From: Actinobacteria bacterium OV320
GTDB lineage: Bacteria; Actinomycetota; Actinomycetes; Streptomycetales; Streptomycetaceae
Direction: 5' to 3'
Assembly: GCA_001298545.1 (NCBI GenBank)
Contig: LJCX01000030.1
Location: 558,001 to 622,000 of the forward strand
DNA length: 64,000 nt
Shown here: in pieces, positions 26,418 to 34,277 of the stretch
Layout: each line of letters opens with the position of its first letter
Numbering within the stretch: position 1 is the first letter of the stretch
Program-made: the position numbers and the translations under genes
Notes under the pieces: model-generated
Told to the model about the DNA's origin: nothing
The model's input: the letters and a program-made list of their open reading frames with translations, nothing else
Databases searched by the model: none

Positions 26418-26837
26418 CCGACTCCGCCAGCCCCCGGGTCAGCCCCCTGTTGTCACCCCAGCAGCTCCGTACGGCAGGGAGTGCCGGCACGTCGCGCCCG
26501 GTGTCGGCCAGGCCCGGAACACGATCAGTGGCGAACGGTCAGTGCCAGGGCATCGGCTATGAGCCGCCCCCTGGGATCGTTCGCGTACACCTCGTCGACC
26601 ATGTCCAGGAGCAGCGTGTTGCGGACGTCGCGCGCGTCGGCGTGAGGTCTGGCGCTTCAGGTCCCGTGGGGTCTGGCGCTTCAGGTCCATCGACGGGACT
26701 CCTCGATCCAGCTCCCGGCCTCGGGCGCTCTGGTGCCCGTGGCCTCGATGGTTTGCGGTGTTCTGGCGAGCGCGTGCCAGCTACGACTCCATGGCGGAGG
26801 TCCTTGCCACCGTGAACTGATAACTACGCTTGCCCTC
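26418..26837. other. Intergenic region with a short tandem repeat
   Basis: No convincing gene. It contains two copies of GGTCTGGCGCTTCAGGTCC (about 26647-26665 and 26670-26688) spaced 23 bp start to start. The hydrolase promoter is probably at its right end; the hydrolase ATG at 26838 has no clear Shine-Dalgarno (TAACTACGCTTGCCCTC precedes it), so leaderless initiation is possible. Confidence 0.45.
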
Positions 26838-27650
26838 ATGGCGACTGACAGCGTGAGCGTTCGCACCCTTGACGGCCTGCACCTGGCGGGCACCCTTGTA
26901 CGTCCCCAGAAACCGACGCCGTGGGCCGTAGTGCTCGTGCACGGCGGAGGCGTCACCCGTGAAGAAGGCGGCTTCTTCACGCGGCTTGCAGGCGGCCTTG
27001 CCGACGCCGGTATCGCCTCGCTCCGGTTTGACCTACGCGGCCATGGCGAGAGTGAAGGACGGCAGGAAGAGCTAACGCTCTCGACAATCCTCAACGACAT
27101 TCGCGTCATGCTTGCGCACGTCCACAAAGCGACTCAGGCCGAAAGAATCACGTTGCTGGGCGCGAGTTTCGGCGGCGGTATCTGCGCCTACTACGCCGCA
27201 AAGCAACCGAGCGAGGTTACGCGGCTCGTTCTGTTCAACCCACAGCTGAACTACAAGCGGCGGACTATCGACAGTCGGCCGTACTGGACAGATGACGTCA
27301 TCAGCGAGGAAGCCGCCCACGAACTCAACGAGCGCGGCGCACTCCAGTTCACGCCAACACTCCGCCACGGGCGCCCCATTCTCAACGAGGTTTTTTGGCT
27401 TAAGCCCCATGAAGCACTCGGGGAGATTCAAGCACCAACACTCATCGTGCACGGCACGGCTGACACGCTCGTACCGTACGAGTCCTCCCTCGTTGCTGTC
27501 GAGCATTTCACGGCACCGGTTGAGCTCGTACCCGTTGAGGGCTCGCAGCACGGTTTCGCTGTCCACGATGACCCACGCTACTTGAACCCTAAGAGCCAGG
27601 AATACCAAGCCTTCGTCATCCGCACCGTCATCGAGTGGGTCAGACAGTAA
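26838..27650 (+). CDS. Alpha/beta-fold hydrolase
   Basis: 270 aa. Nucleophile elbow GASFGGG (Ser near residue 110), oxyanion region VLVHGGGVTREEGG, acid in HGTADTLVPY and catalytic His in EGSQHGFAVHDD. It resembles the dienelactone-hydrolase/serine-aminopeptidase-like esterases. GC is slightly lower than in the neighbouring clusters. Its 3' end overlaps the convergent XRE/TPR gene by 11 bp. Substrate unknown. Confidence 0.88.
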   Translation: MATDSVSVRTLDGLHLAGTLVRPQKPTPWAVVLVHGGGVTREEGGFFTRLAGGLADAGIASLRFDLRGHGESEGRQEELTLSTILNDIRVMLAHVHKATQAERITLLGASFGGGICAYYAAKQPSEVTRLVLFNPQLNYKRRTIDSRPYWTDDVISEEAAHELNERGALQFTPTLRHGRPILNEVFWLKPHEALGEIQAPTLIVHGTADTLVPYESSLVAVEHFTAPVELVPVEGSQHGFAVHDDPRYLNPKSQEYQAFVIRTVIEWVRQ

Positions 27651-29250
27651 GCGACTCACGGAATTCACGGACCGCAGGCCGGCTACGCCACCTATCAAGG
27701 GTCAGAAGCACCTCGCCCAGGACGCGCACTGTGCGCTCTGACTTCACTTCGCGCGCCACTTCGGCCGACCCCTTGCCGACCTTCGCGGCTTCGTCAGGCT
27801 CACCGCTGAGCGCAAGTGCTGCCGCCCGCCGTGCATTGAAAAAGCCCGTGTCGCGATGGGAGAGGCTACCCGTACTCAGTACGTCGCTGAAGAGATCGAC
27901 GGCGAGACTCGGCTTACCGGCCTCGGTGTAGGTAATTGCATCGCGCAGCAGACGCGTGTGCCCAGTGAAGTACGCCCCGAGGCTGTTTGGCTCCTCCTCG
28001 GGAACGCTGGCCAAGAGGTTTTGAGCTGTGTCCAATTTGCCGCGCACCACGTCGAGCGGGTCCCCGAGCATGGCGCGGCCTAGCGCTTCTTGCTGCGTAA
28101 CTTCGGCCCGGACACGGACCGGCAGCTGCCAGCGGGCATTGCTGGCAGCTTCGGCAAGCGTCAGCATGCGCAGGGCATCACGCTCGTCGTACGCCATCTG
28201 TGACTTTTTGAGAAGCACGTAGCCCTGCATGGCGGCGTTGTCCGCTTCCTGTGCCCACTCCATTGCCCGGTCATACCAGAAGACGGCCGCCTGCGGCTGT
28301 TGAATGTCTCGGTACAGCCATCCAGTGAACTCTGCACCTTCCGCACCGGCGGCGAGGAGTTCACGGCGCACACGCGGCGTTACGTCCCGAGCATGGCCTT
28401 CAATCGCACCCAATAGGCCGAGCATAACCGGCAACGTCTTCTTCGGGCCGAGCACCCCGTCGTCGCGCTTGGCTTTTTCGAGTTGGCGACGGAAATAGCT
28501 AACGACCGGACCATCGAGGTAACGGGCATCATCCAGCGCAGCCGCAATGTGCTCTAGTTCGTCCAGCCCGAGGCCAGGCAGCGCGGCAGCTGCAACGCCA
28601 GTCCTGAGCAAGTCGCGGCGGTTTATGGGGCTCATTGGGTCTCGCTTGCGTGCGTCCGTGGCGGTGCTGTCCGCCGAGTGACCAAATAGCGTGCCCAAAC
28701 CGCTCGCTGCAAGGGTCTCAGCGTTTACCGGCACCAGGACTGTCCGGCCGTGGATAACGACCGGCAGCATCACGCCGACCTGCGGAGCCTCTTTCTGAGC
28801 GGACGACGTTTCTTCGGGTGGTGGTACTGCAGGAACAGCCTCGGTGGAAACTTCCTGCGTTGACCTGGGCAACTTGAACCACAGTAGGTCTGCCGGAATC
28901 CGCAGGCTATGCGCCCACCTCATGAGTTTACTGAGGTCTTGCGGAGGTTTGCCGCTCTCAATACGGCTGAGTTGCGCCTGATTGAGTCCGAGCCATACCG
29001 CCAAGGCTTCTTGCGAGAGCACACGGCCATGCCACGGATGCGTGCGATAGGCGTAGAACACCTGACCCATGTGCCAACTACTCAGCGCTTCCAGCATGTC
29101 GGGCCGCTGCCAGAACTCCGGGGGCACAACGGGTGGGGAGGCCACAGCATGAGCCCGGTCCTTACGGAGGCAGAGAGCGCACCGGTTCGCGTAATTGTCC
29201 CGCGCCAACCGCGTGCCACAGGCGCAGTGCCGAACCTGCCCAGTTGCCAT
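27640..29250 (-). CDS. XRE-type regulator with zinc-ribbon-like N-terminus and TPR domain
   Basis: 536 aa. N-terminal CACGTRLARDNYANRCALC (CxC...CxxC) looks like a small zinc ribbon. An HTH follows (~residues 60-115: QEALAVWLGLNQAQLSRIESG), then a linker and a helical TPR-like region from ~210, including a twin-Arg-like RRDLLRTGVAAAALPGLGL often seen at this position in these regulators. ATG start at 29250. Two candidate operators lie upstream (29329-29377 and 29581-29601). Function is probably transcriptional control tied to an unknown ligand. Confidence 0.8.
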   Translation of the reverse strand: MATGQVRHCACGTRLARDNYANRCALCLRKDRAHAVASPPVVPPEFWQRPDMLEALSSWHMGQVFYAYRTHPWHGRVLSQEALAVWLGLNQAQLSRIESGKPPQDLSKLMRWAHSLRIPADLLWFKLPRSTQEVSTEAVPAVPPPEETSSAQKEAPQVGVMLPVVIHGRTVLVPVNAETLAASGLGTLFGHSADSTATDARKRDPMSPINRRDLLRTGVAAAALPGLGLDELEHIAAALDDARYLDGPVVSYFRRQLEKAKRDDGVLGPKKTLPVMLGLLGAIEGHARDVTPRVRRELLAAGAEGAEFTGWLYRDIQQPQAAVFWYDRAMEWAQEADNAAMQGYVLLKKSQMAYDERDALRMLTLAEAASNARWQLPVRVRAEVTQQEALGRAMLGDPLDVVRGKLDTAQNLLASVPEEEPNSLGAYFTGHTRLLRDAITYTEAGKPSLAVDLFSDVLSTGSLSHRDTGFFNARRAAALALSGEPDEAAKVGKGSAEVAREVKSERTVRVLGEVLLTLDRWRSRPAVREFRESLTV

Positions 29251-29328
29251 CTGCCGTACCCCGCTCGTCTGGCGCTCCGCTCTGGGAGCCCAAGCCTAGA
29301 GACGCTAGGTGTCCGCTGTCCGGCGGTC

Positions 29329-29377
29329 CATGCGTCTCATGCATACCCGCTCATGCAACGACGCAATGACGCAAGGG
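29329..29377 (-). promoter_or_regulatory. Clustered short direct repeats upstream of the XRE/TPR gene
   Basis: On the plus strand, CTCATGCA occurs twice (29336-29343, 29350-29357), followed by CGACGCAA and TGACGCAA in tandem (29359-29374). On the gene strand this reads as TTGCGTCA-TTGCGTCG-TTGCATGA, three 8-bp repeats, plus a second TGCATGAG. It lies about 80-125 bp before the gene start, suiting an operator or activator site. Confidence 0.4.
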
Positions 29378-29580
29378 GGGTCGCGGCCCTCATGCTCCTA
29401 ACCGTGCTTCGCCCAGCAATCAACAGCAGTGGGCACCACCATGCACCAGACGACGGGAGCTGGCCGCGCATAACCGATGCTGCGCTGGATCCATGCCAAA
29501 TGCACAACGTTGACGAGGCAGGGTCCACGCGTGCCCATCCCGCGCGCATCACGCCGCCCGCCTACGTCGATGACCGCAGA

Positions 29581-29601
29581 CGATCTTTGACCACCTTGAC
29601 C
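29581..29601 (-). promoter_or_regulatory. GGTCAA direct-repeat operator candidate, copy 2
   Basis: The minus strand reads GGTCAAGGTGGTCAAAGATCG, matching 26102-26122 at 20 of 21 positions. It lies 331 bp upstream of the 29250 start and 180 bp upstream of the HATPase gene, so the controlled gene is uncertain. Confidence 0.4.
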
Positions 29602-29779
29602 ACCTCCGAGCCCTTGACCCCATTCCAGTCATCGGGATTAGGCGGTTCGCTCTTGTAGGCCGGCTACTCGACGAGCGGGAGCACCCCCACATGAACTCCT
29701 CAACTGGCAGATCCACCGTCTTGAGCGCCGTACTACTGGGCGGCGTCGGCCCGCGGTGGCACGGTGGGGCCGGCCCCCG

Positions 29780-30214
29780 ATGAGCCCCGCCACAGCCGTC
29801 GCCATGGTCGCAGCAGAACTCGCGCACCAAACCGCCCTCGGTTTCGCGGTGGCCTTCACCCCGGACAAGGCCCGCGTCGGACGCATGCGCCGGATCACCG
29901 CGGCCCACCTGCGGCTGTGGAAAGTATCCGGCCCGAGCGCGGAGAACATCGTTCTGGCCGTCTCCGAGCTTGTCGCCAATGCCATCGAGCACGGCTACGG
30001 AGACATCGAGTTGACGGTTCTCTACGCCTGCGGAGAGGTACGGGTCGAGGTCAAAGACGGCAACCCGGCTCCGGCCAAGCTCACCATTGCGGACGACGAA
30101 GATGTTTCCGGCCGCGGGCTGTTCCTCGTTGCCGTTCTCGCACAGGACTGGGGCGTCGGGGGCGACGGCAGGTCGACGTGGTGCGTCTTCCGCATCCGTG
30201 CGAGGAGGTCGTGA
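29780..30214 (+). CDS. ATP-binding protein, anti-sigma/HATPase fold
   Basis: 144 aa. GHKL ATPase boxes: N-box ENIVLAVSELVANAIEHGYG, G1 VEVKDGNP and G2 DVSGRGLFLVAVLAQDWG. Stand-alone HATPase proteins of this size in Streptomyces are RsbW/SpoIIAB-like regulators that bind partner proteins. ATG 29780 is preferred; the frame is open to 29756. The stop overlaps the next gene, so it heads the 29780-34277 operon. Confidence 0.85.
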   Translation: MSPATAVAMVAAELAHQTALGFAVAFTPDKARVGRMRRITAAHLRLWKVSGPSAENIVLAVSELVANAIEHGYGDIELTVLYACGEVRVEVKDGNPAPAKLTIADDEDVSGRGLFLVAVLAQDWGVGGDGRSTWCVFRIRARRS

Positions 30215-31458
30215 TGACCCCAGTCATGCCTGAAGCCGGGGCAGGACTGAGCCAGCGACGCTCCAACGACGATGTGAATCCATTACTTGCCTCCTCGTCC
30301 CTTCCCATGACCTCATCCGCGCCCCCCGATGGCCGTAACGGAACGCCGCAGCCTCAATGGCGTCCCCAGGTTGAGTTGCTTGGCCCCGATAGCGATCCCG
30401 ACAGCGGGACGTCCCAGGACGTCCCTGCCGGGTCCTGTGGGGCGGTACCGGTGTCTCCGCGTTCCCTGAACGATGCCCGTGTAGCTCGCAGCGCTGTGTC
30501 TCCCCTGAACGAACCGCCCTTGTCGGCGAGTGGCGGCTCGAAATGCCTCGGCGGCTCCTCTTGGGGGGCCGCCGAGGCGACGCCCCGATCGCCAACTTCG
30601 AACCAAGCCAGTGGAGTTGCCCCTATGCCTCGCACCATGACCTCGGCCCCCACGGCCAGCGGTGGGCAAGTGGAAGGCACGTCCTGGCAGCAGGGCTCAT
30701 TCCAGGAACTGGGCCGTGAACTGCGGACCGTTGTATCGACCCTCGCACCCGGACCATCGCCCCTCGCAGTGCAGGAGACCCTTCATTGCGAAGTGACCAG
30801 ACTGGTCTTCGCCGAGACGGCCTCCGTCAGCGAAGACCCGGACGAGCGCCACGTCCAACTGCTGCTCATGCGCGGCCACTTAATGCGACTGCTCGGAGCA
30901 ATCGTGCCCCTCGATGCCAACGAGCCTCCTCCGGAAGACCCTCGACTGGTCGCACGCGTGCGCGCCCTACTCGACGAAGAGATTCCCGGCGACGCCGTGC
31001 ATGCGGCGTACCTGCACCGGCGGATGTCCGAGGTCGGGCGGGAGCTGCTCGCCGTCCTTCCTGCTGTCGACACCTCTGACGACGTGGTCAACGGCTGGGG
31101 CAGGACTGTGTGCGCCGGGTTCGATTCGACGCGTATCCGCGAAGCCATTCGCGCGGCGAAGTCCTGGGAGCAGGCGGGGGTGTACCCGCATCCGCGCACC
31201 CTCGCGGCGGTCACACGAGCGCTCAGCGGCTACGTCACGACGCTCGTCCCCTACGTCTCGATCCACTTGGAATCGCTCTCCGCCGGGAGCCGAGGGTGGT
31301 CCGCATGCGGTGAGGCGATCGAGCGCTCACAGGAGGCCCGCGACGTCACTCCGGGAGAGGGGCTCAAGGCGGCGAGGGAGCACGCATACCGTCTCGCGGT
31401 CCACACCGAGGCCCTGCTGCGCTACGCCGAACAGGACTGCGAGCGGGACGGTGAGTGA
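30214..31458 (+). CDS. Hypothetical protein, helical C-terminal domain (possibly DUF6415-like)
   Basis: 414 aa. Residues 1-160 are Ser/Pro/Gly-rich and look disordered. Residues ~170-410 are helical (VQETLHCEVTRLVFAETASV, VQLLLMRGHLMRLLGAIVPL, HREMSE-like YLHRRMSEVGRELLAVL). The helical half recalls the DUF6415-type proteins of Streptomyces biosynthetic loci, but only tentatively. ATG with GAGGAGG five bases upstream, overlapping the HATPase stop. The N-terminal coding part contains two GGACGTCC palindromes (30407, 30417). Confidence 0.6.
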   Translation: MTPVMPEAGAGLSQRRSNDDVNPLLASSSLPMTSSAPPDGRNGTPQPQWRPQVELLGPDSDPDSGTSQDVPAGSCGAVPVSPRSLNDARVARSAVSPLNEPPLSASGGSKCLGGSSWGAAEATPRSPTSNQASGVAPMPRTMTSAPTASGGQVEGTSWQQGSFQELGRELRTVVSTLAPGPSPLAVQETLHCEVTRLVFAETASVSEDPDERHVQLLLMRGHLMRLLGAIVPLDANEPPPEDPRLVARVRALLDEEIPGDAVHAAYLHRRMSEVGRELLAVLPAVDTSDDVVNGWGRTVCAGFDSTRIREAIRAAKSWEQAGVYPHPRTLAAVTRALSGYVTTLVPYVSIHLESLSAGSRGWSACGEAIERSQEARDVTPGEGLKAAREHAYRLAVHTEALLRYAEQDCERDGE

Positions 31459-31459
31459 C

Positions 31460-31687
31460 ATGACCAGGTCCTATCGCGCGGCGCACCCTCAGCGGATTCA
31501 CCGTGCTCCGGCCTCCCCACCGAATTCGGGCTCACCCCGCAAAGACGAGCCGGCCCCAGGGCGCGTTCGACGTGGCTGGCAACAGGCTCGCGCGCACCGG
31601 GGCGCCGTCCTCCTCGCTACCGCCATCAGCCTGCCCACCGTCTACGTCCTCGCCGACCTCGCCCTGCAGCTCTACGGCGGGTCGTAG
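31460..31687 (+). CDS. Small membrane-anchored protein
   Basis: 75 aa. An Arg/Pro-rich basic N-terminus (~50 residues) is followed by one hydrophobic segment, GAVLLATAISLPTVYVLADL, and a short tail LALQLYGGS. It starts one base after the previous stop (ATG 31460; GTG 31451 possible). No family recognised; position in the HATPase-LuxR-methyltransferase operon and clear membrane segment support a real gene. Confidence 0.55.
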   Translation: MTRSYRAAHPQRIHRAPASPPNSGSPRKDEPAPGRVRRGWQQARAHRGAVLLATAISLPTVYVLADLALQLYGGS

Positions 31688-31778
31688 CTCACGCCCCAAC
31701 CAGCCGACCAGCCGACCAGCAAAGTGGGCCGGCCCCGATAAGACGACGACTGTGCCAGAACACCGAAGGAGTACGACC

Positions 31779-32270
31779 ATGCCGGCCCCGGACGAGCCCA
31801 TCTCGCCGCCGCTTTCCCCTCAGGAGCGGGAGGCTCTGCTGGGCATCTCTCAGGGAAGGACGACCACAGAGACGGCCTGCGACATGGGAGTGTCCGACAG
31901 CACGGTCAAGACGTACATCCTCCGGATCGGCGGAAAGCTCGGAACCTCCGAGCGGGCGGGCATGGTGCACCTCGCCTACCGCCACGGACACTTGGACGTC
32001 CCCGGGCCTGTGGACTACATCGTCGAGCTGCCGGAGGAGCAGCGCACCGTCCTGGCAGGGCTCGCCGGCGGAAAGACCGTCCAGGAGATCGCGGCCGTCG
32101 CGAAGCGTCCGCTGGACGACGTACGCAAGGACGCTCGACGCCTGCTGCGGGCGCTGGGCGCTTCCTCGGCCGCGCACGCCGTCACGCGAGGATGGCAGTT
32201 CCGTCTCCTGGGCCCCGCGACCGGCCGTGACAACTCCGGAGACGTCGTCGCCATGGCAGGACAGGCATGA
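31779..32270 (+). CDS. LuxR-type HTH protein without receiver domain
   Basis: 163 aa. LuxR/GerE HTH at residues ~10-65 (LSPQEREALLGISQGRTTTE, MGVSDSTVKTYILRIGGKLG). A second HTH-like segment follows (VLAGLAGGKTVQEIAAVAKRPLDDVRKDARRLLRALG), so two tandem winged/LuxR units are possible. ATG 31779 with AAGGAG eight bases upstream. The stop overlaps the methyltransferase start (ATGA). It probably regulates the operon or adjacent genes. Confidence 0.75.
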   Translation: MPAPDEPISPPLSPQEREALLGISQGRTTTETACDMGVSDSTVKTYILRIGGKLGTSERAGMVHLAYRHGHLDVPGPVDYIVELPEEQRTVLAGLAGGKTVQEIAAVAKRPLDDVRKDARRLLRALGASSAAHAVTRGWQFRLLGPATGRDNSGDVVAMAGQA

Positions 32271-33436
32271 ACGCCCGCGTCGAGGCCGACAGCCTGCGAC
32301 CTGGCAGTGGCCACGTTCACCAGCACGCGGGGGACGTGTTCACCTGCGATCGGCGACAGGACTTCGTGCCCCACGTGATCCGTACGCACCGAGGTGGTCG
32401 CTGGCGCAGGGTGGACCGGAGTAAGCATGCCGGCGAGTGGGCGAAGTTCGTCCATCGCTCCGAGATGCTCGTCTTCGACATCGACGACGGTGGGGAGGGC
32501 GGCCCCGGCATCGTCACGGGAGTGATCCCGTCCAAAGAAGACGCCACGGCGCGCCTGGCCGCGCTCGCTCCAGTGCCGGGGACGGCCGTTGCCGAGATCG
32601 GCACAGACTGCGGCTGGACGGCAGCCTCTCTGGACCACCTTCTCCAGGGCGGCAAAGTGGTGACGGCCGCGGACACAGAACGTCTCGCCGAGATCGCCCG
32701 GCAGCGCCTACGCCCCTACCCGCGGGTTCGCGTGGTCAGCGGATCGCAGGCCGAGGTCTTGGGACCGGCGGGCTCGTTCCACGGCCTCCTGTCCCATCGT
32801 GCAGTACGCCGTGTGCCGTGGGAATGGGTCACCCGGGTTCGTCCAGGCGGCCGACTGTGCCTGCCCGTCCGTACCGCGCTGGGCGGATCCAGCACGCTGC
32901 TCGTCCTGACCGTGGCGCGGGACGGGGCGTCGGCCAGCGGACGTTTCCACGCCGGACCGGCTCCGCAGACCGTGTGGCTGCGCGAGCACCGACCTGGTGA
33001 GGGCACCCCCGTCGAGTCGCAGGGCAGCCCGAGGACGTCGGAAGCCCCGGACCCTAGGGGGGCGCACGTACGGACGGCGGCCCGGTTGTTCGCCGGCCTG
33101 CTTCGCCCTGACCTTCGAATGCAGGTCGTGCGCGGCGTTGCGCAGCTCGAAGGCGACGTTGCCGACCGCCTGCGTATTCATGACCACCAGGCGTCTCGGG
33201 CAGTGGTCTTCCTCCACTCCCCCCGCATCTACGAGTGGGGGCCGCGCGATCTCGGCTCCGATCTGTTCGACGCGCTCGGTCAGTGGCACGCGGCCGGAGA
33301 ACCAGAGGTTGAGCAGCTGGGCGTGACGATCACGGAGACCGAACACACGCTGTGGCTCGGCGCACCGGACGGTCCGTCGTGGCGTCTGCCCGAACTCCAC
33401 ACGACCACCAACGAGGTGGAGCGGCATGCGACCTGA
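32267..33436 (+). CDS. PCMT-like SAM methyltransferase
   Basis: 389 aa. After an unassigned ~70-residue N-terminus, residues ~75-210 form a Rossmann domain like protein-L-isoaspartate methyltransferases (VAEIGTDCGWTAASLDHLL, VTAADTERLAEIA, VRPGGRLCLPVRT). The C-terminal ~130 residues are unassigned (EWGPRDLGSDLFDALGQW, EHTLWLGAPDGPSWRLPEL). This resembles methyltransferases of ATP-grasp and FxLD peptide systems, but no ATP-grasp gene or precursor was seen here. Overlaps the LuxR gene (ATGA). Confidence 0.75.
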   Translation: MNARVEADSLRPGSGHVHQHAGDVFTCDRRQDFVPHVIRTHRGGRWRRVDRSKHAGEWAKFVHRSEMLVFDIDDGGEGGPGIVTGVIPSKEDATARLAALAPVPGTAVAEIGTDCGWTAASLDHLLQGGKVVTAADTERLAEIARQRLRPYPRVRVVSGSQAEVLGPAGSFHGLLSHRAVRRVPWEWVTRVRPGGRLCLPVRTALGGSSTLLVLTVARDGASASGRFHAGPAPQTVWLREHRPGEGTPVESQGSPRTSEAPDPRGAHVRTAARLFAGLLRPDLRMQVVRGVAQLEGDVADRLRIHDHQASRAVVFLHSPRIYEWGPRDLGSDLFDALGQWHAAGEPEVEQLGVTITETEHTLWLGAPDGPSWRLPELHTTTNEVERHAT

Positions 33437-34277
33437 CCACCCGATGCTCCTCCACCCCTCCGCAGCGATCGCCGAGCTGCAGACACGGCCGTCGAGCGCC
33501 CGGATGCAGAACTACCTGCTCGGCGGGCGAGACCACTACATCGTCGACCGTGACGGGGCCCTTCGGGCGGCCGACCGCATGCCGTTCCTGGAGAGCGCCG
33601 TCCGCCACGAGCGCATGTACGTGCTCCTAATGGTGCAGGCCCTGGCCATCGCGGGCATCCGGCAGCTGGTCGACTTCGGCTGCGGCCTCCCCCACGGCCC
33701 AACGCCGGTGGATGTCCTGACCCGCATTCATCCCGACGCCCGCGCCGTGTGCATCGACAACGACGTGCTGGTGCACACCCACGCCGACGCAAGGACGACG
33801 GGCAAGGCGCCCGCTGTCGTCGAGAGCCTGTGCGCCGACGTACGCGACCCCGAGTCGATCCTCGCTTCCAGAGAAATCCTGGAGACGATCAACTGGCGAG
33901 AACCGGTCATCCTTCTCCTCGGCAGCGTGCTCCACCACATCGAGGACACTGCGGCGCAGCCCCTGACCGTCCTCGTCGACCAGTACAAACACGTCGCCGC
34001 CACCGGCAGCGCTCTCGTCATCACGCACGCCACCGCCGACGTCTCGGGCAAACCCGTGCGCCGATTCGCCAAGACCATGACGGCGGCCGGCTGCCCCGTC
34101 CACCTGCGGACTAAGGAACAGATCGCCCGGCTGTTCGACGGCTGGCAACTGACCTCCCCGGGCCTGACCGCGCCACAGACACTGGCACTCGAATACCCGG
34201 TCCTGCCCCAGGCCGCGTCATACGCCGGCACGGCCCGAAAGGAGAATCTCAATGACCGTGTCAAGCCGCCTGCGTGA
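33426..34277 (+). CDS. DUF574-type SAM methyltransferase
   Basis: 283 aa. Typical family features: PSSARMQNYLLGGRDHYIVDR, RMPFLESAVRHERMYV, QLVDFGCGLPHGPTPVDVL and LLLGSVLHHIEDT. Abundant in Streptomyces, with few characterised members. Starts inside the previous gene (11-bp overlap). The IS110-type element begins at or near its end, so the last ~5-10 residues (NDRVKPPA) may come from the insertion; the core is intact. Confidence 0.8.
   Translation: MRPDHPMLLHPSAAIAELQTRPSSARMQNYLLGGRDHYIVDRDGALRAADRMPFLESAVRHERMYVLLMVQALAIAGIRQLVDFGCGLPHGPTPVDVLTRIHPDARAVCIDNDVLVHTHADARTTGKAPAVVESLCADVRDPESILASREILETINWREPVILLLGSVLHHIEDTAAQPLTVLVDQYKHVAATGSALVITHATADVSGKPVRRFAKTMTAAGCPVHLRTKEQIARLFDGWQLTSPGLTAPQTLALEYPVLPQAASYAGTARKENLNDRVKPPA

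Larger units (their letters stand above)
29251..29779. other. Intergenic region between divergent regulator genes
   Basis: No gene supported; the open frames are Arg/Pro-rich shadows. It carries the repeat cluster at 29329-29377 and the GGTCAA repeat at 29581-29601. It must contain promoters for both the minus-strand XRE/TPR gene and the plus-strand HATPase operon. Confidence 0.5.

Noticed and set aside
26236..26490. 84-aa minus-strand ORF
   Set aside because: Antisense to the NUDIX remnant, whose plus-strand reading is clearly more protein-like.
26647..26688. Two 19-bp direct repeats as a mobile-element footprint
   Set aside because: Only two copies, no flanking transposase or inverted ends; recorded as a simple tandem repeat.
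30224..30669. Antisense ORFs opposite the 30214 gene
   Set aside because: No coding features, and the operon overlaps support the plus-strand frame.
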